Program-made: the position numbers and the translations under genes | Shown: positions 6,103 to 15,259 of the stretch, in pieces | Layout of the letters: each line of letters begins with the position of its first letter | Numbering within the stretch: the first letter of the stretch is position 1 | Source of the DNA: CBIFWW01 sp966186435 | GTDB lineage: Bacteria; Pseudomonadota; Gammaproteobacteria; Enterobacterales; Enterobacteriaceae | DNA length: 18,757 nt | Assembly (NCBI GenBank): GCA_966186435.1 | Contig: CBIFWW010000061.1 | Location: forward strand, 1 to 18,757 | Reading direction: 5' to 3' | Notes under the pieces: model-generated | The model's database searches: none | The model's input: the letters and a program-made list of their open reading frames with translations, nothing else | Told to the model about the DNA's origin: nothing

Positions 6103-9100
6103 CTAGGAGGCGTCGGCTGTCGGCATTTCGGCTTCCGGCAAGGCCCCGGCAAAGCCACGCAGCCCCACAACGTGCACGTGTTCGTGGTTAGCCACCACTT
6201 TACGTACCAGCTTATAGGTGGTGCCTTTTTCCGGGCTGATGTTTTCTGGTGCCGCGATGATCAGCTGCATCTCCAGACGTTCGCACAATTCAAACAGGGT
6301 GTTGATTGAGCGGGCATCCAGACGGGCGGCTTCATCAAGGAATAGCAGACGGCATGGGGAGATATCTTTACCGCGCAGGCGGCTGGATTCATCTTCCCAG
6401 CTTTGTACCACCATCACCAGGATGGACATACCGGTACCGATCGCTTCACCGGTGGACAGCGCCCCGCTCTCGGCACGTAGCCAGCCGTCGGAGCCACGGT
6501 TAACCTCAACTTCCATTTCCAGGTAGTTACGGTAATCCAGCAGCTCTTCACCAATGGTTTGCGGGGTGCGTTGGCCCATATCGATTTGCGGGTTCAGGCG
6601 TTGATACAGCTTGGCCAGCGCTTCGGAGAAGGTCAGTCGGTTGCTGTTAAACAGATCCTGATGCTGTTCGTGCTCCTCGGACAGTACCGTCAGCAGCTGG
6701 GAGTGGGTCTCACGCACGTTCACATTCAGACGCACGCTGTTCACCTGGCCGAAGGAGACGCTTTGCAGCCCCTGGTTTAGCATCCGGATACGGTTCTGCT
6801 CGCGCTGGATGGTTTTACGAATGATGTTCGCCACGCTGCGGGAGCTGATAGCCAGTTTCTTCTCACGGGCGGTCAGCTCTTCCGTCAGGCGGCCCAATTC
6901 GATTTCCATCTGTTCGATGGCTTCTACCGGGTCGTCGGTGCGGATAATATCCTGGCGGATACGTTCGCGCAGATGCTGATAAACCGCCACGAAGAACTGA
7001 ATTTTGCGTTCCGGACGCTTTGGATCCTCGGACATCCGCAGCACATCGCGCAGGTGTTCGTTATCGGCCACCGCCAGGCGCAGTGCCCCCAACGCCTTAT
7101 CCGACATGGATCGCAGATCGTCGCCGGAGAGATAGGCCAGCTCGCGGCGGTTAAGACGGCGCTCAACGCCATTGTCTTTCACCATCCGCATCACCGCGCA
7201 CCACCCGGCTTTGGAGGTCGCCACCTGCTCACGCATCTCGTAGTAGCTGCGTTCCAGCTGCTTCAGTTTGCGGATCAAGTTAGCCATTTCCGCTTCACAC
7301 AGGGTCAGCTGTTTTTCCAGCTGGTTACGGCGGGAGCGGTTATTCGAAAGCTGGGTATGCAGCTCATCACGTCGGGCACGGGCACGCTCTTCCGCCCCGG
7401 CATCGGCGCGGACGCCAATATCTTTCAGCTCTTTGTGCAGGTCGCCAAGCAGTTCGTTTTTGGCATCGAAGGAACTTTTCAAAGAAGCCAATAGCTGATG
7501 GTACTGGCTCAGTTGGGCAGCGTGGTTACGCAGGGCTTCACGGGTGCGGCTACGTTCGGCTTCTGCCTGGGCCAGGCGCTGGCGCAGTTTCTCGTTAAGA
7601 TCGCTGTTGCCATCCACCATCAGAGCGGAGTCGCTATAGCCAAAGTGGTTACGGCGCTGCACCACTTCGGTCAGGGCAAAGGCCTTCTGGCGCACTTCAC
7701 GCTGGGTCTGCTGTGCGTATTGGTGGTCTGCTTTCAGCTGTTCGAACTGCTCCGGGTCGCTTTGTAATACGCCTACCATCGGCTCCAGTTTGGTGAGCTG
7801 GTTACCGTGCTGCTGAATATAGCGGCTGGCTTCCTGGGCTTCATCCAGACGTTCGCGGATCTCTTCACAGCGGTCTGCCAGGCTGTCATCTAGCAGCAGA
7901 TTGACCCGCGGCATCAGGCGGTTTAGCAGGGATACACCCTCTTTGGCCTGTTCAAACTGGGTCTTCTGTTGCAGGTTGTCGTTTTCATGGGCGCTAAGGG
8001 CGCGCTCCACTTCACCACGGCGGCTATTTAACTGGCGGATTTCGGCTTCCGGGTCAGTTTCAAAGGCCACGCTGAGGTGCTGGCCGACAAAGCGGCTAAA
8101 CGCCTGGTGCAAACGCTGGATTTTCTGCACGTCAAAGGATAGCGTGGCAAAGCGTTCGGACAGGGTTTCACGCTCGGCATGCAGGTTTTCGATACGGTTT
8201 TCACGGGCAGCGCGGCCAAACAGCGGCACTTCCGGGAAGCGGGAATAACGCCACTGGCGGTCAGCAATGTTGACCACCACAGCTTTTTCCAGCTCATCCA
8301 CTTTGAACACGCTGTCATCGAAGGACTGCGGGTCCCCTTCAATCAGGTACAGGTCTTCCGGGCAATCTTCCAGGCCGGCCAACTGTTCACGTACCTGAGA
8401 CAGATCGGAAACCACGATGGCATGGCGGGATGGGCCATAGAGTGCGGAGAAGTACGGCGCATCATCGAGACTGACATCGTCATAAATCTCAGACAGCAGT
8501 ACCCCACCAAAACGTTCTGCCAGGGCATTCAGGCGCTGATCTTCCGCACCGCCGGGCTGGCTCAGGCGTTCAATTTCGTCTTCCAGCGCCCGCTTACGGC
8601 TACCTACTTCGTCACGTTCAACGGTGGTTTCACGCTCGCGCTCCAGCAATTGCTGAAGGTACTCGGTAACTTGCTGGCTGGATTCAAATTCCTGGTTACT
8701 TTGCTCACACAGCTGGCTGAGGCTACTTTGGGCCTGTAACCATACTGGCGCACGCAGGGTAAGGGTTTTCAGGCGCGCTTGCAGCAGCTCCTGCTCCTGG
8801 CGCAGCTCCATACGCCGTTCCCCGGCCTGGGCAACGGACTCAGACAGCTGGGCGATTTGCGCTTCCAGGGTTTGCTGAATCTCTTCCAGCTGCTCTGGAT
8901 CGACGGATTTACCGTGGCGCTTAGAGAAATCAGCCAGCAAACGCTCAGCATCCTGCTGCTCACGTAGACGCTGTTCCAGCTCGGATAAACGCATCCGCAA
9001 GCCCGGTAGTTGTTCCGCCTGATGGCGCTGCTCGGCGGCTTCACGCAACAGGTCGCGGGCCACGCCCCAGGCATCGCTGCGGCTCACCGGGCCATGAATG

Positions 9101-10551
9101 GCCGCCACCAGCTCATAGGCCTGTTCGAACTGGTTATGGGCCACCTGCATCATGCTCATCCGCTGTTCCAGATCCAGCAGGCGCTCGGTGGTTTCCTGTT
9201 CTTTGGCCTGGAAGGTTTCCAGCCAGGCTTCAGCACCTTCCGCCTGCAGATCCGGCAGATGGCACAGTTCGCGGGCGCGCTCCAGAGCCTGGATCGCTTG
9301 CTGATACTGAATGGCGCGGGTTTGTTGCACGTCCAGGGCCTGCTGGTAATCCGCCAGTTGGCTTTTCAGTTCATCCACTTCCAGTTCGGCAGATTCAGCA
9401 CGGGCTTCGTTCTCTTCCTGCTGATCCACCGCTTCGGCGACGATCTCATTTTGTTCTTCGAGGCGCATCTGGAGTTCTTCCAGATCGCCTTCATAGCGTT
9501 CGATTTTTTCCTGCTGACGCAACGCGGTCTGCACCAGGTTCAGGTGGTCGCTGGCGGCCTGATAATCAGTCTCCAGATCCCCTTCGGCACCAGAGTGCTC
9601 GCCCAGCTCGCGGGCCATATCCACATGCTTGTACTGCTCAGCGCTCAGTTGCTGGCGGCTGGTGAACAGGTCACGACGGAATTCCAGAGCCTGATCGAGG
9701 TGGATACGCCGCTCGTTGGCATGGCGCATATAATCCGATGCCACGTAGTTAGTGGCTTCGGAAATCAGGTGTTTAAACAGATCGCGGTCCGACTGGGTGA
9801 CCCGGATGGCCTCCAGGGTCATGCGATTTTCCCGCAGCGCCGCTTCCATATCCTGGAAGGCTTTACGCACCCCGCTGTTTTCTGGCAGCAGGTAATCACG
9901 CAGTGACCGGGTGATGGCACTGGAGATACCGCCGTATAGGGAGGCTTCAATCAGACGATAATACTTACTACGGTCTGAGGCAGAGCGCAGCCGACGAGCG
10001 ACCACACCCAGATCGAACATCAGGGAGTGATAATCGGTGATCGAGTTAAACTGCTTGAACTGCACGCCTTCGATTTGCTCGGCTTTCTCTTTCAGCTCTT
10101 GCAGTGTCAGTACCCGGGCCTGACGTTGGTTCAGGGTTTCCGTTAGCAGTTGAGTGGGTTGCATGGCACTTGGCAAGCCCTGGATAGCAAAAGGCTTGAT
10201 ATCCACTTTGCGATCGCGGCCTGCCACCTGTTGCAAACGCACCCCAACAATCACCCGTTGGTGGCGGGAGTTAACCACATCCAGCACCGAGTAACAGACC
10301 CCAGCTTTCAGCTTACCGTGCAACCCTTTATCCCGGGAGCCACTAGTGGCACCGGCTTCGGTGGTGTTACGGAAGTGCAGCAGGGTCAAATCCGGGATCA
10401 GCGCCGTTACAAAGGCCGCCATGGTAGTGGATTTACCGGCACCATTCCCCCCGGAGAGGGTGGTCACCAGTTCATCTAAATCAAAGGTGCGCGCAAAGAA
10501 ACCATTCCAGTTAACCAGCGTCAGCGAGCGAAACTTGCCGCGTTCAATCAT
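6103..10551 (-). CDS. mukB: Chromosome condensin ATPase MukB (SMC-like)
   Basis: MukB is the SMC-like subunit of the MukBEF condensin, which compacts and segregates the chromosome and works with topoisomerase IV. It has 1482 residues against 1486 in E. coli. The N-terminal ATPase half carries Walker A GGNGAGKST with K40. Two long coiled-coil arms rich in Glu, Gln, Leu and Arg (roughly 290-660 and 860-1130) flank a hinge. The C-terminal half carries the signature LSTGEA (S1366) and Walker B LLFLDE (D1406, E1407). These numbers equal those of E. coli, so the length difference falls mainly in the variable tail after RGFAG. The ATG overlaps the mukE stop by four bases (ATGA), which implies translational coupling. 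A GAGG stands immediately before it. It is the last gene of the operon. Confidence 0.98.
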   Translation of the reverse strand: MIERGKFRSLTLVNWNGFFARTFDLDELVTTLSGGNGAGKSTTMAAFVTALIPDLTLLHFRNTTEAGATSGSRDKGLHGKLKAGVCYSVLDVVNSRHQRVIVGVRLQQVAGRDRKVDIKPFAIQGLPSAMQPTQLLTETLNQRQARVLTLQELKEKAEQIEGVQFKQFNSITDYHSLMFDLGVVARRLRSASDRSKYYRLIEASLYGGISSAITRSLRDYLLPENSGVRKAFQDMEAALRENRMTLEAIRVTQSDRDLFKHLISEATNYVASDYMRHANERRIHLDQALEFRRDLFTSRQQLSAEQYKHVDMARELGEHSGAEGDLETDYQAASDHLNLVQTALRQQEKIERYEGDLEELQMRLEEQNEIVAEAVDQQEENEARAESAELEVDELKSQLADYQQALDVQQTRAIQYQQAIQALERARELCHLPDLQAEGAEAWLETFQAKEQETTERLLDLEQRMSMMQVAHNQFEQAYELVAAIHGPVSRSDAWGVARDLLREAAEQRHQAEQLPGLRMRLSELEQRLREQQDAERLLADFSKRHGKSVDPEQLEEIQQTLEAQIAQLSESVAQAGERRMELRQEQELLQARLKTLTLRAPVWLQAQSSLSQLCEQSNQEFESSQQVTEYLQQLLERERETTVERDEVGSRKRALEDEIERLSQPGGAEDQRLNALAERFGGVLLSEIYDDVSLDDAPYFSALYGPSRHAIVVSDLSQVREQLAGLEDCPEDLYLIEGDPQSFDDSVFKVDELEKAVVVNIADRQWRYSRFPEVPLFGRAARENRIENLHAERETLSERFATLSFDVQKIQRLHQAFSRFVGQHLSVAFETDPEAEIRQLNSRRGEVERALSAHENDNLQQKTQFEQAKEGVSLLNRLMPRVNLLLDDSLADRCEEIRERLDEAQEASRYIQQHGNQLTKLEPMVGVLQSDPEQFEQLKADHQYAQQTQREVRQKAFALTEVVQRRNHFGYSDSALMVDGNSDLNEKLRQRLAQAEAERSRTREALRNHAAQLSQYHQLLASLKSSFDAKNELLGDLHKELKDIGVRADAGAEERARARRDELHTQLSNNRSRRNQLEKQLTLCEAEMANLIRKLKQLERSYYEMREQVATSKAGWCAVMRMVKDNGVERRLNRRELAYLSGDDLRSMSDKALGALRLAVADNEHLRDVLRMSEDPKRPERKIQFFVAVYQHLRERIRQDIIRTDDPVEAIEQMEIELGRLTEELTAREKKLAISSRSVANIIRKTIQREQNRIRMLNQGLQSVSFGQVNSVRLNVNVRETHSQLLTVLSEEHEQHQDLFNSNRLTFSEALAKLYQRLNPQIDMGQRTPQTIGEELLDYRNYLEMEVEVNRGSDGWLRAESGALSTGEAIGTGMSILVMVVQSWEDESSRLRGKDISPCRLLFLDEAARLDARSINTLFELCERLEMQLIIAAPENISPEKGTTYKLVRKVVANHEHVHVVGLRGFAGALPEAEMPTADAS

Positions 10552-11255
10552 TCCTCTTCATCCTCCGCCTTGTCCAGGGTGTCGTCGGTTTCATCATTCA
10601 GTTGCAGGCGGTTTTCCACCGGCATCGCTTCACCATCGCGGATCATCCGCAGCTGGGCTTCGCGGGCATCATCCCCACTACGCACATCAGCACCAAAGCG
10701 GAATACCGCCTCGGTGATGCGGAATTTACTGCTGTCGTGGCCCATAAACCACACCATGCCCAAACGGCGCAGGCGGCCCAGGGAGGCGCGAACTTTCTCT
10801 TGCAGCTTCTGGCGGTCAACATCCGAGCCGGTGGAGCGGTTATTCACCAGCTTCAGCAGCTTGTTTTCATCCGCCAGCGTCAGCAGCTCGTCATACAGTT
10901 CTTGCTGGGTGAAGATCCCCTCATTCGCCAGACGTTCCGGGCTGAGGTAGAGATAACAGAGAATTTTGCCGACCATCATATCCAGCTCGGAAAGTACCGA
11001 ACGCGGGATCAGGGTGGTAGAACGCGGACGTAGGTAGAAGAACCCTTCCGGCGCACGCACTAACTCAACGTTATAGCGGTGATAGAACTCTTCCAGATAC
11101 TCCTGGAAGTCCATCAAAAAAGCGTGATTATCCAGCTCATCTAAACCGATGTGCCGCCCCGCCCGCAGTTGGCTGTCGAGGGCCGGGAATAACGGATTCG
11201 CCAGCGCTTGGGCCAGTTTAACTGGCATCACTTGTTCAATATTTGTCAATGACAT
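10548..11255 (-). CDS. mukE: Condensin subunit MukE
   Basis: MukE is the KITE-type winged-helix dimer subunit that binds the MukF kleisin and modulates the MukB ATPase. From ATG 11255 the protein is 235 residues and begins MSLTNIEQVMPVKLAQAL, matching the 234-residue E. coli MukE. An in-frame ATG at 11282 would add nine residues (MITEPRYRR) with no counterpart in E. coli and no better ribosome site, so I reject it. The chosen start overlaps the mukF end by 20 bases, and AAGG lies nine bases upstream. The body (LRSxRHIGLDELDNHAFLMDFQEYL-type region, RSTGSDVDRQKLQEKVR) is nearly identical to E. coli. The C-terminus is an acidic tail (DKAEDEEE). Confidence 0.95.
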   Translation of the reverse strand: MSLTNIEQVMPVKLAQALANPLFPALDSQLRAGRHIGLDELDNHAFLMDFQEYLEEFYHRYNVELVRAPEGFFYLRPRSTTLIPRSVLSELDMMVGKILCYLYLSPERLANEGIFTQQELYDELLTLADENKLLKLVNNRSTGSDVDRQKLQEKVRASLGRLRRLGMVWFMGHDSSKFRITEAVFRFGADVRSGDDAREAQLRMIRDGEAMPVENRLQLNDETDDTLDKAEDEEE

Positions 11256-12558
11256 GCGCCTGTACCTTGGCTCCGTAATCATTAATCGGCTGCCAGTACG
11301 CTGGCAGACCGGAAAAGTCAGCTTCCGCTACGCCCAGGCGAACCGCCTGGTCGACCACAATCCGCGCCACGTCAAAGTGACGGGCCAGTGGGTATTGCAC
11401 CAGATATTCGCGCATCACAATGCCGAGATCGAGCGGAGTATTACTGTTCTTAAAGCGCTGTAGCTGGCCTTCAATAATCGCCGCCAGCTGTTCGCGAATT
11501 TCATTAAATTCTTCAAATTCAAGGTCAGTCGGCAATTCACCGGTCACCTCGTCATCGCGCAGGGCCATCTCTTCGTCACGCATATCCAGCAGACGGTCGG
11601 CGCTGGCATAGGTTAACGCCCATGGCGCATCGAAGTAAGTTTGCACTGACTGGCGCAGGCGCTGGGCGAAGACCCGGTTTTTATCCATATCGATGGCGGT
11701 ACGGATAAATTTATGGACGTGGCGGTCATAGCCAATCCACAGGTCGATGGCCTGCTGGCCCCAGCTGACGATGCGGTCGAGTTTGTTTTGCAGATCGAAT
11801 ACCAGGCGGTCGACAAAATCCAGCTCGCCCTTACCCATGGTCGAGTCTTGAATACGCAGCAGGTGGGCCTGAAGCTTATCGCCCGCCGCATCGAGGGTAT
11901 CCTGCAACTCCCGCAGGGTGCCGGATGTCTCGGACAGCAGAAGTTCACAGCTGGTGATGGCTGCACGCCAGTCCTTATTCAGCAATTGAGCGATATCGTC
12001 CTTCACCGTTTGCTGCTGCTCATCCATAATACGCTGGGTTAAATCAATGCTGTCGAAAATCTCAGCCACCGAATATTTCAACGGGGCATACACGTTGCGG
12101 TGCCAGTGGAATTCATCGCCGTCTTCATCGGCGGCATCGGCGGCGCGTTTCAGCTCACTGGCCACAATAGACAGCTGCATCGACAGCCGCAGAGTAGAGA
12201 ACTCTCGCTGGCGAATATAATAATCCGTGATGCCAATCCCCAGCGGCGTCAGGCGATAAATGGCATTGCCTTCGGTGATCTCGCTAGTAAAGCGGTTAAG
12301 CAAACGCTGGCGCACCATGTCATTGATGGCATTGTTAGCGCGAACGGCGATGGTTTCATGAGTTTGCTCAAAGGCCTCGCTCACATGGCGAAACGCATCA
12401 ATCAAAATCCCTTCACTCATTTCACCATCCAACCGCTCCCCGTTCAGGGTGGCAACCGCCAGCAAAAATGCCAGCCGGTCAGTGGGCAGTGAAATCGAAA
12501 AATCATTTTTCCTGGCCCAGGCAACCAGTTCTGGCACCGTCTGGGAAAAATCGCTCAT
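11236..12558 (-). CDS. mukF: Condensin kleisin subunit MukF
   Basis: MukF is the kleisin that bridges MukB heads and recruits MukE. It dimerises through an N-terminal winged-helix domain. It has 440 residues, exactly the E. coli length. The N-terminal domain (VPELVAWARKNDFSISLP), the helical middle (REFSTLRLSMQLSIVASELKRAA-type segment, RDEEMALRDDEVTGELP linker) and the C-terminal MukB-head-binding winged helix ending GAKVQAHVIDKY are all recognisable. The start lies three bases after the cmoM stop, with AAGGA seven bases upstream inside the cmoM tail. The end overlaps mukE by 20 bases. Fixed stoichiometry through coupling is likely. Confidence 0.97.
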   Translation of the reverse strand: MSDFSQTVPELVAWARKNDFSISLPTDRLAFLLAVATLNGERLDGEMSEGILIDAFRHVSEAFEQTHETIAVRANNAINDMVRQRLLNRFTSEITEGNAIYRLTPLGIGITDYYIRQREFSTLRLSMQLSIVASELKRAADAADEDGDEFHWHRNVYAPLKYSVAEIFDSIDLTQRIMDEQQQTVKDDIAQLLNKDWRAAITSCELLLSETSGTLRELQDTLDAAGDKLQAHLLRIQDSTMGKGELDFVDRLVFDLQNKLDRIVSWGQQAIDLWIGYDRHVHKFIRTAIDMDKNRVFAQRLRQSVQTYFDAPWALTYASADRLLDMRDEEMALRDDEVTGELPTDLEFEEFNEIREQLAAIIEGQLQRFKNSNTPLDLGIVMREYLVQYPLARHFDVARIVVDQAVRLGVAEADFSGLPAYWQPINDYGAKVQAHVIDKY

Positions 12559-12561
12559 AAG

Positions 12562-13341
12562 TTATCCTTGGCTCTGCGGCTTAATGGCGGTCACATGGAT
12601 GTAGCGGCCCATGCTTACCCAAGGCTCCTGCCGACAGTAACGTGTTTCCAGTTCAAGTAATGTATCGAAGCATTCCCGCTGCTGTTTTCTTTCACGCAGG
12701 TAATCATGGAAAACCCGAACGCCGGTTTTGCCGGTTATCTGCCAGCCGATCTGTTCCAGCCATTGGTAGACCTGAACAGGATCCCGAGGATGATCCGGTG
12801 ACAGCGTGCGCTTTTTACGCTTTTGCAGCCCGTCAAGCACGTAACCGAAGTTCCCCACCACCATGGTATGCATTAGCAAGCCATTGGCATTGTAAAACAT
12901 GAGTGATAGCGAGCCACCGGGGGCCAGACACGCCCAGAGGCTCTCCAGTAAAGGTAACGGATCCGCCACCCATTCCAGCACCGCGTGAAACAATATCAGA
13001 TCAACGGGGCTTTCCAAATGCTGGGCCACCGCTTGTATCGGAGAATGTATGAAATGCATGTTGCCGCTCACACCTTTCTCTATCGCCGCCTGTTCAGCCC
13101 GCAGGATCATCTGCTGGGAGAGATCGCACAGCGTGACCTGGTGGCCTCTCTCCGCAAATCGGATTGCGGTCTGCCCCTGCCCACCGCCAGCATCGAGGAT
13201 CCGCAGCGGCCGTTGGGGCATGGTTGCCAAAAGTGCATCAAGATCCTGCCACAGAATAGCCTGACGTAGCTCGCCCTTAGTGGTGCCATAAATATTGCGC
13301 GAGAACTTTTCAGCAATATCGTCGAAATTACGATCCTGCAT
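12562..13341 (-). CDS. cmoM: tRNA 5-carboxymethoxyuridine methyltransferase CmoM (SmtA)
   Basis: CmoM uses S-adenosylmethionine to methylate cmo5U at tRNA wobble position 34, giving mcmo5U. It is a class I Rossmann methyltransferase of 259 residues (E. coli 261). Motif I LDAGGGQGQ falls at residues 49-57, and the acidic end of strand 2 is D73 in LCDLSQQM. The HAVLEWVADP and LMFYNANGLLMH segments match the E. coli protein. The start has GGAG seven bases upstream and agrees with the conserved MQDRNFDDIAEKFSRNIYG. It heads the operon with mukF, mukE and mukB, as in E. coli, although no functional link between tRNA wobble methylation and condensin is known to me. Confidence 0.95.
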   Translation of the reverse strand: MQDRNFDDIAEKFSRNIYGTTKGELRQAILWQDLDALLATMPQRPLRILDAGGGQGQTAIRFAERGHQVTLCDLSQQMILRAEQAAIEKGVSGNMHFIHSPIQAVAQHLESPVDLILFHAVLEWVADPLPLLESLWACLAPGGSLSLMFYNANGLLMHTMVVGNFGYVLDGLQKRKKRTLSPDHPRDPVQVYQWLEQIGWQITGKTGVRVFHDYLRERKQQRECFDTLLELETRYCRQEPWVSMGRYIHVTAIKPQSQG

Positions 13342-13472
13342 CGCGAGACTCCGGGAGGAAGTGCCGGTAAGGCAAAACCGCTATTTTGTCACACCCGTGA
13401 GGATATTGAACCCTTGTGGTGTAATATCACCCCTCTTTACCGGCTGTATGCTCAAAAAAGGAACCAGATCGC
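13342..13472. promoter_or_regulatory. Divergent intergenic region for cmoM-mukFEB and elyC
   Basis: These 131 bases must hold the promoters for both divergent units. TAATAT at 13422-13427 is a good rightward -10, but I find no matching -35 at normal spacing. It sits inside an imperfect palindrome, GGTG-TAATAT-CACC (13418-13431), which could be an operator. A second inverted repeat joins GATATT (13402-13407) and AATATC (13423-13428). I cannot place a convincing leftward promoter. Confidence 0.4.
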
Positions 13473-14252
13473 GTGCTTTTTTACCTGAAGAAGATCATCG
13501 GCGGGATGCTACTCCCCCTGCCATTGTTGTTGGTGCTGCTGGCAGTCGGCATTTTGCTGGTGTGGTTTACCCGCTGGCAAAAAATCGGAAAAACCTTGTT
13601 AACCGTTGGGTGGCTGGCATTAACCCTTTTGAGCCTGCAACCGGTGGCCGATCGGCTGCTTAAACCTATCGAAGACAGCTACCCGACCTGGCACGGCAGC
13701 GAGCAAGTTTCTTACATTGTGGTATTGGGCGGTGGCTACACCTGGAACCCGGATTGGGCACCCAGCTCTAATCTGATCAGCAATAGCCTGCCAAGAGTGA
13801 CAGAGGGCATCCGGCTATGGCGGGAGAACCCCGGCGCTAAAATGATTTTTACCGGCGGCCCTGCGCTAACTAACCCGGTCAGTACCGCCGAAGCAGGTGC
13901 CCGGGTGGCGGAAAGCTTAGGGGTACCGCGCAGCGCGATCATTACCCTGGACACGCTAAAAGACACCGAAGAAGAGGCTGCCGCTGTGGCCAAAACCCTG
14001 GGTGACCAGAAGTTCCTGCTGGTGACCTCGGCCTCCCATATGCCTCGGGCCATAATTTTCTTCCAGGCAAAAGGGCTACACCCCCTGCCAGCCCCAGCTA
14101 ACCAACTGGCGATTGCCTCGCCACTCAACCCGTGGGAGAAGATAATCCCCTCACCGGTGTGGTTAATGCATAGCGACCGGGTGGGGTATGAAACCCTGGG
14201 CCGCGCCTGGCAATGGTTAAAAGGCAGCTCAGTTCAGCCAGGGGAGCAGTGA
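13473..14252 (+). CDS. elyC: Envelope biogenesis factor ElyC (YcbC, DUF218)
   Basis: ElyC is an inner-membrane protein needed in E. coli for normal peptidoglycan assembly, especially at low temperature. Its biochemical activity is not settled. It is 259 residues, the same as in E. coli. Two hydrophobic segments (about 11-31 and 40-56) precede a periplasmic DUF218 domain that begins near VSYIVVLGGGYTWNP. The domain continues through IFTGG, DTEEEAAAV and LVTSASHMPRA, the family's conserved blocks. The start is GTG at 13473, chosen because AAGGAA lies nine bases upstream and the protein then begins MLFYLKK like E. coli MLFTLKK. The gene reads against its neighbours. Its last 24 bases overlap the end of ycbJ on the opposite strand. 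Confidence 0.93.
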   Translation: MLFYLKKIIGGMLLPLPLLLVLLAVGILLVWFTRWQKIGKTLLTVGWLALTLLSLQPVADRLLKPIEDSYPTWHGSEQVSYIVVLGGGYTWNPDWAPSSNLISNSLPRVTEGIRLWRENPGAKMIFTGGPALTNPVSTAEAGARVAESLGVPRSAIITLDTLKDTEEEAAAVAKTLGDQKFLLVTSASHMPRAIIFFQAKGLHPLPAPANQLAIASPLNPWEKIIPSPVWLMHSDRVGYETLGRAWQWLKGSSVQPGEQ

Positions 14253-15122
14253 CTTCGACGCCAGTTCAAAGGCCCGGCGGTTGAAGGTGCCGTAGTTCAC
14301 CAGATTAGACACCTCTTCCCACAGTACATACAGCCAGCGGCGCCACAGGATCGATTCCGGTACCGGCGCCCGCTGCTGATAGGCCCAGAACAGGCTTTCA
14401 GCATGGCCCTCGTCATACAATCTGAATAATTCATACTCCCTCGGAGCCCATAGCATCGGGCCAGGGTTGATCATCGCCATCAGCTGATCGGTGCGGGGGT
14501 CTTTAAGCATACTGCGTAGCGTAAACTGGCCGTGAACCAGCACACAGTTGTCATTAAAATCGGCAAAAAGCTGCGGCAGGCATTCGCGGGTGCGGAACAA
14601 TATCCGCCGCTCCTGCATGGTCAGGCCGGGATTGTTGAATTGGTTGAGCATAGCCCAGAGAATATCCACCCGGTGGCGGTACCAGGCGGGCCAGATATTT
14701 TCCTGAGTACTGTCTACAAAGCCCACACAGCCCTGGCTATCCACCCTGTGCCAGGCCAACAACCCTTCAACAATTTGGTCTTTGAGCTGATCCCAACGCT
14801 GAGGGGTTCTGGCGGGGGCTTCCACCAACACCCCGCGTAGCCGTTCCATTAACAGCACATCCGGCCCGGGGTTATCTTCGTGGGTAAGCACCCCATACAC
14901 CACCGGCATCCGAATCACCCCAGAGCGCGCCAGCATGGAGAGTTTCCACGCCTGTTGAGCCGCCACACCCCGGTTTACAAAGCTTTTGGCTAACAGTGGT
15001 AGTGCATTTCCCTGGCTGTCGTATAAAGACCACAATGAAGAATCCGGCTTTTCACCAACACACTCCAAGCGGCTTAATCGTTCGCCCAGCAGGTGACTTA
15101 ATTCAGCACGCAGTTGCTCCAT
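14229..15122 (-). CDS. ycbJ: YcbJ, aminoglycoside-phosphotransferase-like protein of unknown function
   Basis: YcbJ is a conserved enterobacterial protein with the overall look of the APH/choline-kinase fold. Its role is not known to me. It has 297 residues, as in E. coli. The catalytic-loop segment reads CVLVHGQFTLRSML: H197 and G198 are kept, but the Brenner aspartate of HGD is Q199. The later segment MAMINPGPMLWAPREYEL aligns with the usual metal-binding IDxE region but lacks its aspartate. Both losses also occur, as I recall, in the E. coli protein, so it is probably a non-catalytic, pseudokinase-like protein. AAGGG lies nine bases before the ATG. It follows the kdsB terminator and so presumably has its own promoter within 15123-15230, where I see only weak candidates (for example TTGATC and ATATAG, 19 apart). 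Confidence 0.88.
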   Translation of the reverse strand: MEQLRAELSHLLGERLSRLECVGEKPDSSLWSLYDSQGNALPLLAKSFVNRGVAAQQAWKLSMLARSGVIRMPVVYGVLTHEDNPGPDVLLMERLRGVLVEAPARTPQRWDQLKDQIVEGLLAWHRVDSQGCVGFVDSTQENIWPAWYRHRVDILWAMLNQFNNPGLTMQERRILFRTRECLPQLFADFNDNCVLVHGQFTLRSMLKDPRTDQLMAMINPGPMLWAPREYELFRLYDEGHAESLFWAYQQRAPVPESILWRRWLYVLWEEVSNLVNYGTFNRRAFELASKSLLPWLN

Positions 15123-15230
15123 TTATTCATACCCTTGTGAACACTGGTACTATTCATAATGAGCGACTATATCGTGGAAGTCATCCTGCCAGATCAATTT
15201 GTTGGCGCTTAAGTGGGCTGATTTTGAGGT

Positions 15231-15255
15231 AAAAAAAACCGGCCTCAGCCGGTTT
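15231..15255 (-). terminator. Rho-independent terminator of kdsB
   Basis: Read leftward, AAACCGGC / GCCGGTTT forms a perfect 8-bp stem with loop TGAG and runs into eight consecutive T. It begins four bases after the kdsB stop codon. It closes the lpxK-ycaQ-ycaR-kdsB run and insulates ycbJ. Confidence 0.95.
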
Positions 15256-15259
15256 AGGG

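Noticed and set aside
5991..6191. Short open frames across the ldtD-mukB gap
   Set aside because: They run through the mukB terminator hairpin and into the mukB 3' end. Nothing suggests they are genes.
9010..9906. 298-codon open frame on the plus strand, rich in Phe, Leu and Ile, looking like a membrane protein
   Set aside because: It is antisense to the MukB coiled coil. Reverse complements of Gln, Glu, Lys and Arg-rich codons give Leu, Phe and Ile-rich translations, and no family resemblance is seen.
11255..11282. Upstream ATG giving MukE nine extra residues
   Set aside because: The extension has no counterpart in E. coli MukE, and the ATG at 11255 restores the conserved start and length.
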